From Sarcocystis neurona (taxonomy: Eukaryota; Apicomplexa; Conoidasida; Eucoccidiorida; Sarcocystidae), in assembly GCA_000727475.1 (NCBI GenBank), contig KL647295.1, positions 3,786,830 to 3,850,829 on the forward strand: a DNA stretch of 64,000 nt. Direction: 5' to 3'. The translations under genes were made by a program, and so were the position numbers. The notes beneath the pieces are model-generated. The model saw only the letters and a program-made list of their open reading frames with translations. It did no database searches and had not been told where the DNA came from. Numbering within the stretch: the first letter of the stretch is position 1; every line of letters starts with the position of its first letter. Of this stretch, positions 44,790-58,500 are shown piece by piece.

Positions 44790-45900
44790 GTGTAAAACGC
44801 GTGTCCACCGGTCCGTTTTTCTTTGATGCGCCCCTTCGGAACATTTCGGTGTCATCACCTCCGCGATTGTTCATTTTCCTCCGTCCCCACTTATGGGGGA
44901 ACATAAAAGAGGGATAACAAAGGGGAGAAACGTCCTTAGAAGAACACGTCTGAGGAATGGCAAGTGATACAATGCAACGGTGTGGACACGACGGCACCCG
45001 GCACGTGCTGGTCGTAGTATTGCGCGTGAAAGCTTGTCGCCATTCAATTTTAGCAGTTTATACTCGAGATTCGAAGTGCGTTACTGATAAACTGTTTTGC
45101 CGATGTTCACTGATTGACGTTGAGAGTGCGCGAGAAGAGACGCAGAGGTCTCACGAATTCCGTATGAACAAGTCTCGACAGAGAACAGATCTGTGTGACC
45201 AGCTGTGAAAGCCAAGGACAGAGATCATACTTTACCGCCGGTAATCCGTGGTGGATAGACAGTCTATCATCGGGGAGTTCCGACGACGGCCGACCCCGTT
45301 GAGTACAGCGCCCCTGGCTTTCACGCTCACCTCCACTTGCGTGTAACACGTAACATGAATTCGTGTGCTTGATACAACTAAGCGCGAACCGACGGAAATG
45401 CAATGTTCAATGGTGACCAAGCGTGACGAACCTCAAAGGAGACGTTTGAGGTGTAGGAACAGTGCGACACCGGTAGCACGAACGGCAGTGACAACTGTAC
45501 GGTTTACGGTGCAACACATCCGAAGTCGAGCACACGTTATAGGAGGCGTACGCCCACTTCGTACGGTCTTAGTTTTGAAGAGTGCACGCGTGACCGCACT
45601 AGATGTAGTCACATGCTTGTGCTTCACTACATGCAGGAATCTGATCCGCACCTGTCCTCCCAGCAGAACAAACTCGATGCCTCATTGATAAGCAAGAATT
45701 TTTCTCACAACGATATGCTGATCGGCTCAGCAATGTTGCTGTATCTCCAAATGGAGCGCACCCTGCTGTGAGGGACGCACGTACTGTCGAAGTCGATATC
45801 GGTGTCAGGACTGTGTTCTGATCCACGCTACATGGCCTGGATCCACTCGGTGAGCACCCAGTGAAGCTGCAACAAAATGAGCCGCGAAACGCCTACTTCC

Positions 45901-46020
45901 GCTTTATTGTGAATGTACTGGTGCTCGTCGTGGCTCTTTCCCCACGTCTGGGTGGATCCCGCTTTATTGTGAATGTACTGGTGCTCGTCGTGGCTCTTTC
46001 CCCACGTCTGGGTGGATCCA
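45901..46020. repeat. Exact 60-bp tandem duplication
   Basis: 45901-45960 and 45961-46020 are identical apart from the last base. The unit is a multiple of 3 and starts GCTTTATTGTGAATG. With no divergence it is either very recent or an assembly artefact. Confidence 0.97.
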
Positions 46021-49000
46021 CCCGGTCACGCATGACCATGACTGGACAAATTCGGTTATCCATAGTCTCGCTGCAAAGCCAGTTGGTATCTGTCTTGCCA
46101 GGGTCGCACGTTTTCATGCATATACAGACCGATGACGGACCCATATGCGCAGCAACAACTGCGTGTGGCAACTGCCTGTTAAATATGTTTCTGTTCACTC
46201 GTTCTTATGCACAACCCGACTTCGTATCCCGGAGGTGTATTTTCGTTCGTGAGGAAAGCGAAACCAGCCACTCACAGCTATTTCGGCAAGGCGTTCTCTC
46301 ACCTCAGGCCATTCCTTCTCGCCACTGCGTACAACTGCGCCTGAGAAGGGTACCTGATTTCTGGTTGGGAAAGCCTCACCCGACGTTCGGCAAGGTTGTG
46401 ATCCGCCGCCTGTGACTTACACGCGGCTAGTGCTACTGATAACATGGTCTGTCAGTGTGCTGTTTACTGATACAGTCCTTGTGCGGTCGCCAGTTGTTAC
46501 ACGGGAGTAAACGTTCGCACCTTCATATTCCCGTCCACGGAACTTCATGTCTACGCATTTCCACCCAGATGACAAGCACCACGTCGTTTGCTGCTGGTTG
46601 CCGTTTTGTAAAGCTTCTTTGCGAAAATCTGCAGCAGACAGCGAAATAAACACCTTCTCGGACTCACTTTGTAACAGGTTTCTTCAAGATGGGTGCAGTC
46701 GCACAGCCTCTATCCTCCCTATCCTCTTCCGATCCATCCCTGCTGTCGACAATTTGCGAGCCATATCCGCAGGTGATACACAGGTCTATTCTTCTTCTGA
46801 CGTGCCTCGGAAGAGTTCCCTGCAGCACATTTGAAAGCCGTATTCAATTAAAAGCGGCATTTTTCTCGAAATTGCAGCTTTGAACGGTGTGTGGACGACG
46901 AGAGCGTAGGTCTACAATAGTTCGACGTACGACAGCGGCTTCAACTCGAAAATGCAAAACGGGGACGGATGATGTCAAGTAGACCGGCTGCGACACCAGG
47001 GCGCCAAATCGGTAGAGCTTTGCTTTGCCGCAGGGCGGAAGCCAACGCGATTATGAGGATGCAGTTCCAGAATTTTATACTGGAAATTAAGAAGATTCAT
47101 GTACTCTTAAGTGATGCACTGTCCTCTGCGTCTTGTTCCACAATTCCTCAGAATTCACTAAGGACGCTCCCGGGTTGTCCCTGCTACCGTGTCGCCCCCT
47201 GCAGGTAGCTTGAGGCTACACTGTTGCCTTCTTGTCAGAGCAGAAACACAGTATACACGGTTGCGTCTTTAAAATCTATTTCTTCGTCGACACTTAGTTG
47301 CAAATTTACTTGCCTACGTTGGCAACTCTCACTTGAATATTTTTTGCAGACAGTATCCCTGTTAAGCGCGGTTGTGGTGACCGAATGAATACAGCGCAGC
47401 GCCATCGCGTGCGGCGGAAGGAGTAGCAGATCAGCGAGCTGTGCGGAGTCCGACATTCACATCTCCCGAAAAAACTGAACCCTCACCCTTGCACTGCTGT
47501 GACTTGCACCACAGTGTTGTTCAGCCAGGACTGAGAGGGGTTTTCATTGTCAGTGAGGTATGGTACGTTCTTTCGTGAGTTTTTTTTCCTCTTCTTCCGT
47601 CGCTGCCTCTCCCAGGTGTGACTCGGTTGGGGCTGGTGGCACTGGGCTAGCCGCCTCGGGGGAGAGTGTGACACCAACATGTGAAACTGTTTCGTTGACG
47701 CCCTTGCCATTGCATCGCTCTTTTTTATCGTTTCAAATGATGTCGAACTGCTCCACTTCCTGTGTCCTGACGATTCCGACGGAGCGGAACAGGAAGGACG
47801 TGTCGCAAGCGACGGTATCGGAATCATCCTTATCGTAAAACCATCACGCCAGGCGTGCCAGCCTCCGTCTCACTGTGGATCAACTCGGAATCAAACTCCC
47901 TCTTTCTTCTTCTCGGCGGCTGCATTGTTGAGGAACAGTCACTGTCAGTAACTGTCCCAGTTGTTGTCCTTTTCGTGCCGCTGGCGTCCTCGAAAGCGGA
48001 TGAATCGCACTTTACATCCAGGAACGCGTTTGTCTCGTCCAAATTGCCGCTTTTGTGTGTCTCCTGAATCTCTCGTTGTGAAAATGTCACAATGTGTGGC
48101 GTTCTGCAGTAGCACACGGACCACACCGCTTTGTAGCGCCAGCCTGCCGCACGGACTTGCGGGTTCTATGTAGTCAGGTGTGTTTCGTTTCATCGGGATT
48201 CAGGGAAGGCGTCAACTGCCAGGATGTCTAGTTCAAGAATGTGTCCATGTTGAAGCGCTGCACGGCGGCGGGATTATGTATTTTTGTGTACTTGCTTATT
48301 TAGTAGTCACCTCGGTATGTCGTCTGTTACAATTGTGTCACACCTATCCAGCGAACACCCCCGCTCGCGCCTCACACGCGCAAAAGACGGGTTCGCCCAC
48401 TCTGTGATTAGTGGCATACATAAGGCTTAAAAAACCACACCTGTATGTGGTGGCGCTGCCACAAAGCACCAGACGCGACTATTTTACTAAGGCGCCAGGG
48501 CGACAGCTCGTTGTCTGCTGCACGTTTTTTAATACGCCCTTTGAGCACAGTCTGAATGGGTACTACACGTTCTACCTCCGTTCCTCGAATATTCGTGCCC
48601 AAGAAGCGCAAGTACTTTTCGGGGCGGTTGTTTGTCAACTTCCCACGCCAGCGTGGGACACACTGAAGCCGTCACTGAAAATTTTTGTGGACGAACTCGT
48701 CGACGGTGGGACTGCAAATCAGTGATCTCCCTCACCTATGGTGTGTTGCGCGGGATGGAGTACGCATCCAGATGGCTGGACTCATCGATGTCGTTTGTAA
48801 GAAATCTCTAAACGTTTTCTACCGAAGTCACAACGCCTTTCGCCGGCGTTGTGCCTTCTCGGCCCTTTGGCCACGATCACGTCTAGTATTTGCACCACAT
48901 AAAAGCGCCGATATCTCCCACCGTTCAAAAGGTGATTTCTAGGGTGAACACGTAGACGCGTATGGTGGAACAACGGCAGCAGCGCGAAGATTTGAATGTG

Positions 49001-49640
49001 TGTCACATTTGTACGTAGGTGTGCGTCAGAAGTCAATCAGACCTCCTCCTAGCGGGGTCTTGAGCCCTTTCAAGGGCCGTCCTGCCTACGCAGCGGGGGA
49101 CCGCGTAGTCTTTCTATCATTGTGTAACATAGGAGTGTCGATGTATTATGCAGCGAGTAAGAGTGATTTAGGTCCGACGCTCTCCGTGTATATCTGATCA
49201 CTCCTTACTGCTGGTCTCCCTTTTTGCGGCGCTACGCATACGCGTTTTCCCAGGGGGTATATTTTGTTGGTGGGGCCGCGAGAGAAGTGTGTTTATTTGT
49301 CTTGATATGCACCTGTTTTTCTCGTAACTGACAAACCGCACCGACGGACGCAATATGTCTTACTTCTGTTGACCGTGGCCTCGCTCAACGTCTACTAAGG
49401 CACCTCGCGAGACGTGCGCGTACACGTCTTCGCAAGAACATCGTCCATCTGTCTTCTGCGCATTTTTCTGCAGCTGATTACTTTGACTTTCCTGAGTGTG
49501 CGAACACATGAGATCAGTAGGGCTTCGACGTTTTTTCTCCGGCGACTTCGGCAACGTCGAGAGATCCTCCTTCCAGAACAGCTTCTCGCGCGTTTCCACT
49601 CGAAGAGCTGTGTGGCCAGCTGAACGCGCTTAGTTGGTAG

Positions 49641-51283
49641 AATGTTTTTTTTTTTGTGTCTTCCCACCGAAACTGTGTGGATGTGACCAAATGGGTGGTT
49701 AACGGGGCTCCTTCTTGTACACTTTTCCCCGACAACCGTCGATTTCCTTCCTCCGTCCCGTTCCTCTTCTCGCCAGTCCCTGCATCTCTTCTCGCCACTC
49801 CTGCGTGAACTGCACGACTGCCTCACCATTTCTTCCGTTTTTTTGTGCTCCCCCGGGTGAGCGCCTTTTCCTTGCTCGTCTCCTTGCTGCAGCCTGAGTT
49901 CCTTCGTTCCCTCGACTTTCGCAGAACTCCTGTCTCAGCCTCAGGAAGTCTGTGCGCTGCTCTGGGCAGCCCGTTGCTTCACGGTATATTTCCTCTTGTG
50001 GACCTTACGCGATCTGCGTCCTCCTCGTGAATATCTCTGCTCTGTCCTTCACAGCTCAACTTTATGTAGCCCTGCTAATGCGTATCCATATACATGTGTA
50101 TAAACCAAGCTGTTTCCTCGATATGTCCCTGGGTTCAAGTATGTGTGTAGGTCTAGATAGATCTTTGCACACATAATTTATGTGTGTAAGCATATTTTCT
50201 ACAGCATACGTCTTCGCGAGGAGATCCGAACCTCTGTATTTTGAACAAGAGAACTCCCGAGTTGTGTTTCTTTGCCTTGTTGGCGTTCTGCTGAAACGAC
50301 GTGAAATCCGATGTGCTGCTGCTTAATTATTACCAGTTCCTCCCTATATCGACACACCCAGCTGCTTTACGTCTGTTGACCTCGTCTTCACCTCCCCTTC
50401 CACAAGGCCTCTACTTTGTGGAGATTCTCGTCAATTTGCAGTTCTCCTCTCTGGCGTTAAACAGCTGTTCTTCCTTCTTACTCTTTCCCGTTTTCCGTCG
50501 CGTTCCTCTTTCTCTTCCACTTGACGCTGTCTTCCCACGCTGCTGCCTTTCTCTCGGTCTGCCGGTTGACCACTCCGCTCTTTCTATTCTGCGTCTGCAG
50601 TGTGTTTCTTCGACGAATTCTGAGACAGTGTCGGAGTCTATTTCACTTCCTGGGTCTTCGTTCGCTTTTCCTCTCAAGAAGATGCGTATGTGCGCGGTCT
50701 GACCGAGAAAACGTCCTTTTCTCTGTTCACATCATTTTTGTTGCATTCTCCGCGTTTAAACTTCCACTGCAGCAGCGCGAGAAAGTGACGTGGTCGCAGC
50801 CAGACACGTGGTGGACAACGACCTGCTGTTACTTCCGTTGTTCCGCGGCCTCTTGCACCTTCTGCTGCTGCTTCTTGCTGAGTTTCTCCGTTGTGCTGCA
50901 CTATTTCCTGCTCTCCTTTTGGGCTGCTGTTCTTTCTTTTTGCATGCAGCAGCTGCTGCTGTCGTCTGTTTTCGTCGTTCGCGTCTTTTTTGCTCTATTT
51001 CTGCTGCTGTGGCTGCTTCTTCTGCCGGTCCTCCATCGCTCCCCGCAATGCTGCTGCTTGTGCTTTTCCTCCTCCACTTCCTGCTGCTCTTCTGCCCCTT
51101 CGTCGTTGACTGCCGCGCTCTCCGTGCTGTGTCTCTCAACTACTGCTCTTCGGCTGCTTCTGTGTCTCCTGTCTCCGCTGGTGCGTCTTTCGTCCGTGCT
51201 GCCACTGCTGTAGTGGTGGTGGTGGCGGTGACTCTGGGACTGTGTGTGGTTATGACTGCTGCTGTGGCTGCGCTGCGTCCCAG
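49641..51283. other. TC-rich DNA upstream of gene 2
   Basis: Pyrimidine-rich on the plus strand with GCTGCT patches after 50,800. It could hold 5' UTR, promoter or an upstream intron of gene 2; the sequence just before the ATG at 51284 (gctgcgtcccag) could serve as a splice acceptor. Minus-strand Lys/Arg-rich reading frames at 49360-49830 and 50756-51139 are not supported by any motif. A (G)13 run lies at about 51,300-51,312, inside gene 2 near its proposed start. Confidence 0.5.
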
Positions 51284-52552
51284 ATGGAGTCCGGTCTGGT
51301 GGGGGGGGGGGGGCAGTCTCCGCCTTCGGAAGCCTTGCGCAGCAGCAGTGGGACCCAGGGAGACGTAGCTGGTGGGAGGACAGAGAAGAGAGACAGCAGC
51401 GCCAGCAGCAGCAGCAGCAGTGGCACTCCCGGGGGTCTCTCCGCGGCTGCAGCAGGTCCTCTGCTGCACCCGCTGGGGAATGCGACGAGCAGTCCTAGCA
51501 ACCAGGCGGAAAGTACGGGGATTGAGACAAATCGGCCCGGGTCGCTTTCTGCTGCACCGGCAGCAGCAGCCGCTGCTGGTCCGTCCCCTGCCTCTCTTTG
51601 TCAGCGCCGCGAGAGCTGCAGCGGAGAAAAGGCAGCCGCAGCAGGTGCAGCAGGAGGAAAGCAGAACGAAGCGCGGGCCGGTAGCCAAGCGTCTGCGCGC
51701 TGGCGGCGCGTGCTCAGGAGTCGTCGCCGAGAAGAGAAAGTTAAAGTTGTATCTCAACAAGAACCAGGCAGAGAGGACGACGGAAGCAGAAGCAAAAACA
51801 CACGGAGTAGTGCTGCTGCTGCTTCTGCTGCACCTTGTGGATACGCAAAGCAGACAGGGAAGCAGCAGCGGTGGAGGACCCGCGGCAGAGCCGCCGCCGA
51901 GAAGGAGGGAGAAAAGGACGAAGAAAAGAAGAAGAAGCAGCAGCAGGCGTTTGTTGCTGAAGGTATTCGGCGCGGGCGAGAGCTAATGAAGAAAAGCAGA
52001 CAAGGATGCGATGTGATGGGGCTGCTGACGCGGCTTGAGAAGAAGGAAGGAGAATCTTCGTTCTTGGTGGGCAATCCGCCAGAAAAGACGCTCCTGTGGG
52101 GTTTAACGAACCCCCTGGTGCTTCTCGCCTTCTACGAATTTCTCGAGGAAGTCGGCGCCAGTCGGCAGCAGGAGCAGCAGCAACAGCAGCAGCAAAAAGA
52201 GCAGGACGAGAAGGAGGAGGCGCAGCAGCAGCAGCAAAGTCGGCAGCAACAGCAGAATGTCGGAAGTGAAGAAGAAGAAGCAGCCGAGGAAGAGGCAGCG
52301 ACAGCAGCAGGACGCGTGGGACGTCGGGATCGTGGCGCAGACCTCGAACAAACGGGAGGGGGGACCGGCCAGCAGCAGCACCACGGCACGACGCAGAAGA
52401 AGCAGCAGCCGCGCGGCAGCAGAGAAGCAGCGGCTTCTCGTACACAAAGTTTCTGCGATATTTCCCTTTCTTGTGGAATTGTTGCAGGAGATCAGTTGCT
52501 CATGCTCGACGTCCTTCACACTGTCTTCTACTCAAAAAAGTTCATCCCGGCA
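51284..52552 (+). CDS. Gene 2 exon 1
   Basis: The ATG at 51284 (MESGLVGGGGQSPPSEALRS) is the first in frame. It may also be an internal Met right after an acceptor-like gcgtcccag. The middle is Ala/Ser- and Lys-rich. A conserved-looking block follows: FVAEGIRRGRELMKKSRQG, DVMGLLTRLEKKEGESSFLV, NPPEKTLLWGLTNPLVLLAF. Then comes a Gln-rich insert, and finally SFCDISLSCGIVAGDQLLML and DVLHTVFYSKKFIPA before the consensus donor GTAAGT (52553), phase 0. Confidence 0.65.
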
Positions 52553-55500
52553 GTAAGTGCTCTCTTCTGCTGTGGGGGTCTTCCTGCTGAGCAGCAGTCT
52601 CGGTATACATAGCGATGTATGACACACGTATATATATATATATGTAGATACTTCTGATCGTACGTAGATGTAGATATGGATATATACGCCACTTCTCACC
52701 AAATATACGTCTGCTTCTCCTGCCTATATCCGCAGCGCCACACTCCGAAGGTCGTCCCCCTCTTCTCCCGACTTCACTACATATATATATATATATATGC
52801 CTGCATGCCGCGCCGACAGTTTCTTCACGGCTTATCGATCACGTGTATATAATATAAATGTATGTGTATGTTTGTGTATCACTTCGTTTAGCGGATTCTA
52901 GAGAAATAGATGGGTCTTCCCCCCCTACACAGGGCTGCCTACCTACACGTATATGCTCGAGCGCCGTACACACAGAAGGCCCTCGCACCGCTGCTTTGCT
53001 TATTTTCCGCACCAGCAGCGAACTCGGAGAGCCACCTGCAACAAAAGCGTGTCTCTTGAAGCGCATCTAATATATATATATATATGTCTCTCTGTACTAC
53101 CTCTCTTCTCTGCATGTATATACATATTTACTTCGCATATATATGAATGTGTGTATCTTTCTACGTGTGTATGGGTGTAGACGTGAGTTTAACCTCCTAT
53201 ACATTTGCTTTATATATCCTTCCCGGCGTCTGTATTCGGAGTAGGAACAACATTCGTCGAATATGTATATGTATATACTTTTCCACGTAGTCGTGTGTAC
53301 ATGTCCTGGAATGTTTTTCTCTGTGCGTGTCTCCGTCTCCGTCTCTCTTCTGTTTTTCTTTTTGTGTGTCGCTCTGTCCCTGCCTGTGAGTGGGTGTTTT
53401 TGCTGACTCGTAAAAAGGCGCCTCTTGCTTCATCAATTAATGTACTTGTTGTGGCAGGCTCGATTTGGCGAGTTCACCCTCCGGCTCGTCGAACCGTGCC
53501 TGCTGCTGCTGCAAGCTGCGCGGCTGATGGAAGAGCCGGTGGTGCCTCCACGAGTGCTGCAGGAGGCAGCAGCAGCAGCAGTGGCTGCGCACCCGTCGCT
53601 TTATTACGCCTCCTACCGTCACTACCTTTCCTTCTTCCAGTCAACCTCCGCACCTCTGGCAGCAGCAGACCCCAGCTTTCCTCCCTCTTCATCTTCTTCT
53701 TGTTCTTCTTCGCCTCCTCTGCCTTTGCTGCACCGGCCTTCCGCTTCTGCTGCTTCTCGATCGCCCACTCGGGTCTCCTCCTCGTCGGCTCCTCGACCTC
53801 CTCCTGGCGCCCCACCTGCTGCGGCTGCTCCTTCGACTGCTGCTCTCCTTCCCGCTGCTGCTGCTTCTTCTCTTTTTCCTGCTTTTCCTTCCGTTTCTGA
53901 GCCACCGCCGCAGGCTCCTCCTCTGGACGCAGCAGCCGGTACTGGCGGCACTTCCCTGCTCGTCTGTGTTGCTACTGGGAGGTCTGCTGCTGTTGCAGAC
54001 TCCTCTGTCGGCGTTGCTGCTGTTGCTGCTGCTGCCCGCCGCGCCCCAACCCCGTCTGCAGGCGCCGCAGGTGCGGAGACTGCAGCCGAGGAGACTTGTG
54101 GGGCGGCGGCTCCGGCGGCGGCGGTGAAGGAGAGCAGCAGCGACGGACAAGGCACAGAGGAACTGCTCTCGCTTCAAGCGTTTCTCACCCCTGCTGCTGC
54201 TGCTACGCCTGGGGGCCAGCGAGGACAGAGCAATTACTTGGGACTGCCTGACGCTGTGGCGGAGGTACAGAGCAGCAATAGTACAAGAAACGGCAGCGAG
54301 GAGGAAAGCACAGGCGACAGCCGCAGCGGCAACGGCCCGTCACTTTCTTCCTCTTCCTTCTCTTCAGCAGCAGCAGCAGCAGGCGTCTCGTCGTCAACCT
54401 TCTTCTCTGGGAGCGGCAGCAGCTACGGCGGCAACTCCCCTGCTGCACCGTCGACGGGCTTTGACACTGCTGCAGCATCACCTGCGCGCGGTACTCCACC
54501 GCCGAATTCTGCTGCTTTCACTCGTTTCTCTCTCTTCGTTTCCTCCGCCGCTCCTCCTTCTGCTGCATGTCTTTTCCCTACTGCTGCTCCTCCTCCTCAT
54601 CCTCTTGCTGCTTCTCCTTCTCGTCCTCCGTCCCCTGCTGCTGCTGCTGGGACCTCCCCTCCTGCCGCTTCTGCGACCTCCCCTTCTGCCACTGCTGCGT
54701 CGCCGGCTGCTGCTGCTGCTGCATCGCCGGCTGCTGCTGCTGCGTCGCCGGCTACTGCCGCTGCGTCACCGGCTGCCGTTGCAGCGTCACCGGCTGCTGC
54801 TGCTTCTGCGTCGCAGGAGGAGCAGAGCAGGTCCCGCCTCCATCTCGCAGCGCCGGCAGCAACCCGTGCTTCTCCTGCGGCTGCAGGTCCGCTGCCCACC
54901 ATGCAGCAGAGCCCTGCGGCTTTGCAGGCAGATGTCGCTGCTGCGCTGCAGGCTCAGCTCGCCCAGACGCAGCCCCTGCATGCGTCCCCTCCTGCTGCAG
55001 CAGCAAAAGTGATACGTCGCGCATCCCCCCCACACCACACCTCACGCCTGCTTCCCACCACCTCCCCTGCTACTGCTGCTTTTGCTACGGAGGCCGGAGC
55101 AGCACATGGCTGCCCATCCGCTGCTGCCGCTGCTCCTCCGCCGCATGCGGCTGCTCCAGCTGCGCTGCTGCTGCAGGCCCAGGCCGTTCATGCCCTTCCT
55201 CCTCCATGTTCTGCTGCCACTGCTCGTTCTGCGGCACAAACACCTGGCTCTCCCACCCCAGCTGCTGCTGCTGCTTCTCCTGCTGCTGCGACACCATCTT
55301 CTCCCCTCGGCTTCGCTGCTTCTGCTGCTGCTGCTGGTTCTGCCGTCGGTGGTGGTTCTGCGGCGGCGGGCTGTGTTACCCCTTGCTTCGCAACTGCTGC
55401 TGGTGCTGATCCTGATGGACCGGCCGCTGACATTGCTGCTGGGGCAGCGCCGCGCCTCCTGCAGGCCGAGAGCTTCCACGCCTGCGTTCCCCCCCCCTCC

Positions 55501-58500
55501 CCACCCGCGGGCCCGGCTGCTGCTGTGGCTGACCGGCGGATACAGCAACAGGAAGGTAGCAGCGCGCCTCCGGAGACGAGACAAGACAGGGGAGACGAGA
55601 CGGCAGCGTGGTCGGGCGGGAGAAGAAGTTCGGATGATGGCGTGGCAGCAGCGACACGGGAAAAAATTGCTCGCCTTGCAGCAACTGTCAGAGTGGCCTT
55701 AACTGCCGCGAAGCCGTCCTGGCAGGGTGCTGCAGCAGCTCGCGAAGAATTTCTCCGCAGCACTGCTGCCCTCCTTGCAGATCACCTGCTCCAGCCCTGG
55801 CGCTATTTCAGTAAAACTGTCTTGGTAGGTGCCGCAGAAAGACAGAAGAGAAAGACACATCTAAAGGGAGACATGTACGCCCGCGAGTTGTATGCATGCA
55901 TATATATATATATGTTTGTATCTACACGTATGTATATATATATATACGTACGTACACTTTTGAGGCTTCGAGAAGATGGTAACCCGTGCGTGTAGCTCTG
56001 TACACATATATTCTCTACATCTCATATATTTACATATAATTACTATACATATATATATATGTAACATACATAGGGATGATCTGGCCCACAAATGTATACA
56101 GAGAGAAAACCATAAGGTGCATATATATGTATATACAGAGAGAGAGAGAAAGGAGCGCATGCGTCTGCGTGGAAGGGCTTTGTACACACTGGAGAAGATG
56201 TGTATGCATACATACAAATATATATATATATATATGTATATATATAGGTGCACGTCTGTGTGTGTGGGTGGGTGTGGGTTGCCACATATCATTTCACCAA
56301 CATATCAGTGGACTTCGGTGTTCCTACTAGGGAAGGAAAAAGAAGATATATATATATATATAAACTGACTGCGGCCCTACGCATATATATATATATACTT
56401 GAAGATAAGGCAGGTAATACACAAGGGGAAGGCCGCATGCGGCTTGCAGAGTGCTGCTGCATGCCGTGCAGAGAAGTCCTACACCGCCACGTTCTCCCCC
56501 CCTGCATCTCTCCGTCGTCCTCGTCCTGTTGCCCGGGCTCCTGCTGCTGCCGGTGCCCTGGCTCCTCCTGCTGCTGCTGCTTCACGTACGCCTGCTGCTC
56601 CTGCTGCACTATCCCTGGTGCTGCTGCCGCCCACACCCCTGCTGCTGCAGCTCTTATTCCTGCTGCTGCTGCTCCACTACCCCCGGTGCTGCTGCAGCTC
56701 TTTCTCCTGCTGCTGCCGCTCCATTACCCCTGGTGCTGCTGCTGCTCTTACTCCTGCTGCTGCCACCGCTACCCCTGCGGCTGCTGCAGCCCTGGCTCCT
56801 GCTGCCGCGGCTCTTGCCTCTGCTACCGCTGGTGATCCAAAGCCTGCTGATGTTGCTGCCCTGACTAGTGCTGGTGCTGCCCTGGTTCCTGCTGCCGCTA
56901 CACTGGGCCCTGCTGCCGCTGGTCCCTGCAGCTGCTGTCGCAGTGACCCCTGCTGCTGGTGCTGCTGCTCTTGCTCCTGCTCCTGCTGCTTTTACCCCTG
57001 CAGCTGCTGCTACTGCCCAGGCTTTTGGTGCTGCCGCTTGTGCTCCTGCTGCTGTGGGTGGTCTTGCTCCTACTGCTGCTATTACTGCCCTGCTTCTTCT
57101 TGCTGCTGGTGCTGCTACTCTTACTCCTGTCGTTGCTCACGCTGCTGCCCCGGCTCCTGCTGCTTCCTCTACTGCTGCTACTGCCCTGGCTCCTGCTGCT
57201 TCCTCTGCCGCTGCTGCTGCTGGTGCCCTGGCTCCTGCTGCTGCAGCTTTCTCTGCTGCTGCGGCTGCTGCTGCTCCTGGTGGTGCCTGGGCTCCCGCTG
57301 CTTTCTCTGCTGCTTCGGCTGCTGCTGCTCCTGCTGCTGCTATCGGGCACCTACGCAGGCGGTTCAGCTGCAACACCGCAAAACAGCTCTTGCGACGCTG
57401 GCAGCTGCTTTTTTTGTTGTTGCTGCTGCTGCTGTGGCTGTGGCTGTTGCGTCTTCATGTGCGTGCATTTCTCTGCATGCGCTGTTGCAGCCGCAGTTTC
57501 TGAGGGACACGCAGAATCCCCTGCGGCCGTTCCAATCTCCGCTCCTCGAAAAACTACGCCGGAAGCAGCAGCAGGCCGTCGCTCGCGATGGCCATCCCCC
57601 TACATGCATCGCGTCCGACAGAAGTTCGTGTACGTCTTTTTCTTCTTTGCTTCTCCTTATTGGTCTTCCCTTTGTCTTCCTCTTCTGTTCTTCTCATTTT
57701 CGTCGTTTTCTCTTCTACTTTCCGCCTTCTGTGCTCCCCTCTTTCCATCTGTGTCTTCTCGTCTACGCAGCTTTGTCGTCGTCCCCCAACGCTGAAGGGG
57801 GCCACCCGAAAGAAGACCTCTTCACTTTCTTGTTGCTGCTTCTCCGTCTTGCTGCTGCTGCTTCCCTTTCTTCTTCTTCGTGCTGCTGCCTCTCCTTCAT
57901 CTTGCTGCTGCCTCGTCTCCCTCCTGCTGCTGCTGCTTCTCCTTCGTCTTGCTGCTGCTGCATGTTTTTCTCCTTTCTCCCGTTCTTCTGGTCTCTTCTT
58001 TGTCTTTTTTGTTCTTCTTTTCTTTCGTTCCCCCGTGATCTCCATCGTCCTCCCTCGCCTGCTCCCTTCCCTTTGCTTCCTCCTCTTCTTTTCCGCGCTG
58101 TTCCTTTTTAAAGTTCTTTTCGGCCCTTTCTTGCTGCGGAAGAGAGTCGTCGGCTGCATGCGTGTTTTGTTTTCTGTTCTTCTGGCGACCTGCGCTGCGC
58201 CTGCATGTTGTGTGGGCAGCGCTGCGCGAACTGGAGGAGACGGGGAGACAGGGCAGTGCGCTGGTGTCTCGGGGCTTCCTGCGGCTGCTGTCTCCGCGCC
58301 GGGGGCCCGTCGGCGTCGCAGCAGAGTCGCTCGAGGAATTCGCTCTCAGCAACATGACGCCGCGGGACGACTTCTGCCACGCGGGAGCCACGAGCGCCGT
58401 AGGCCCCGCAGCACGTCCCACAGCAGCAGCAGGAACAGCAGCAGCAGGTGGTGGTGGTGTTGGTGGCCGGATGAGAGTTTCGTCTCTGCGGACGCTGCAG

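Larger units (their letters stand above)
43860..49640. other. Repeat-poor block within repeat-rich DNA
   Basis: For almost 6 kb there are no CAG/CTG runs, no TATG or TG microsatellites and no TGTCTCC arrays. Base use is even. Only short open stretches are seen on both strands, the longest about 185 codons on the minus strand at 44440-44997. The coccidian genus Eimeria is known for alternating repeat-rich and repeat-poor segments, so this may be one repeat-poor segment or an insertion. No reverse transcriptase, integrase or transposase motif and no terminal repeats were recognised. Confidence 0.7.

Noticed and set aside
43860..49640. Retrotransposon or viral insertion
   Set aside because: No reverse transcriptase, integrase, protease or transposase motif and no terminal repeats were seen. 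Kept only as an open question about composition.
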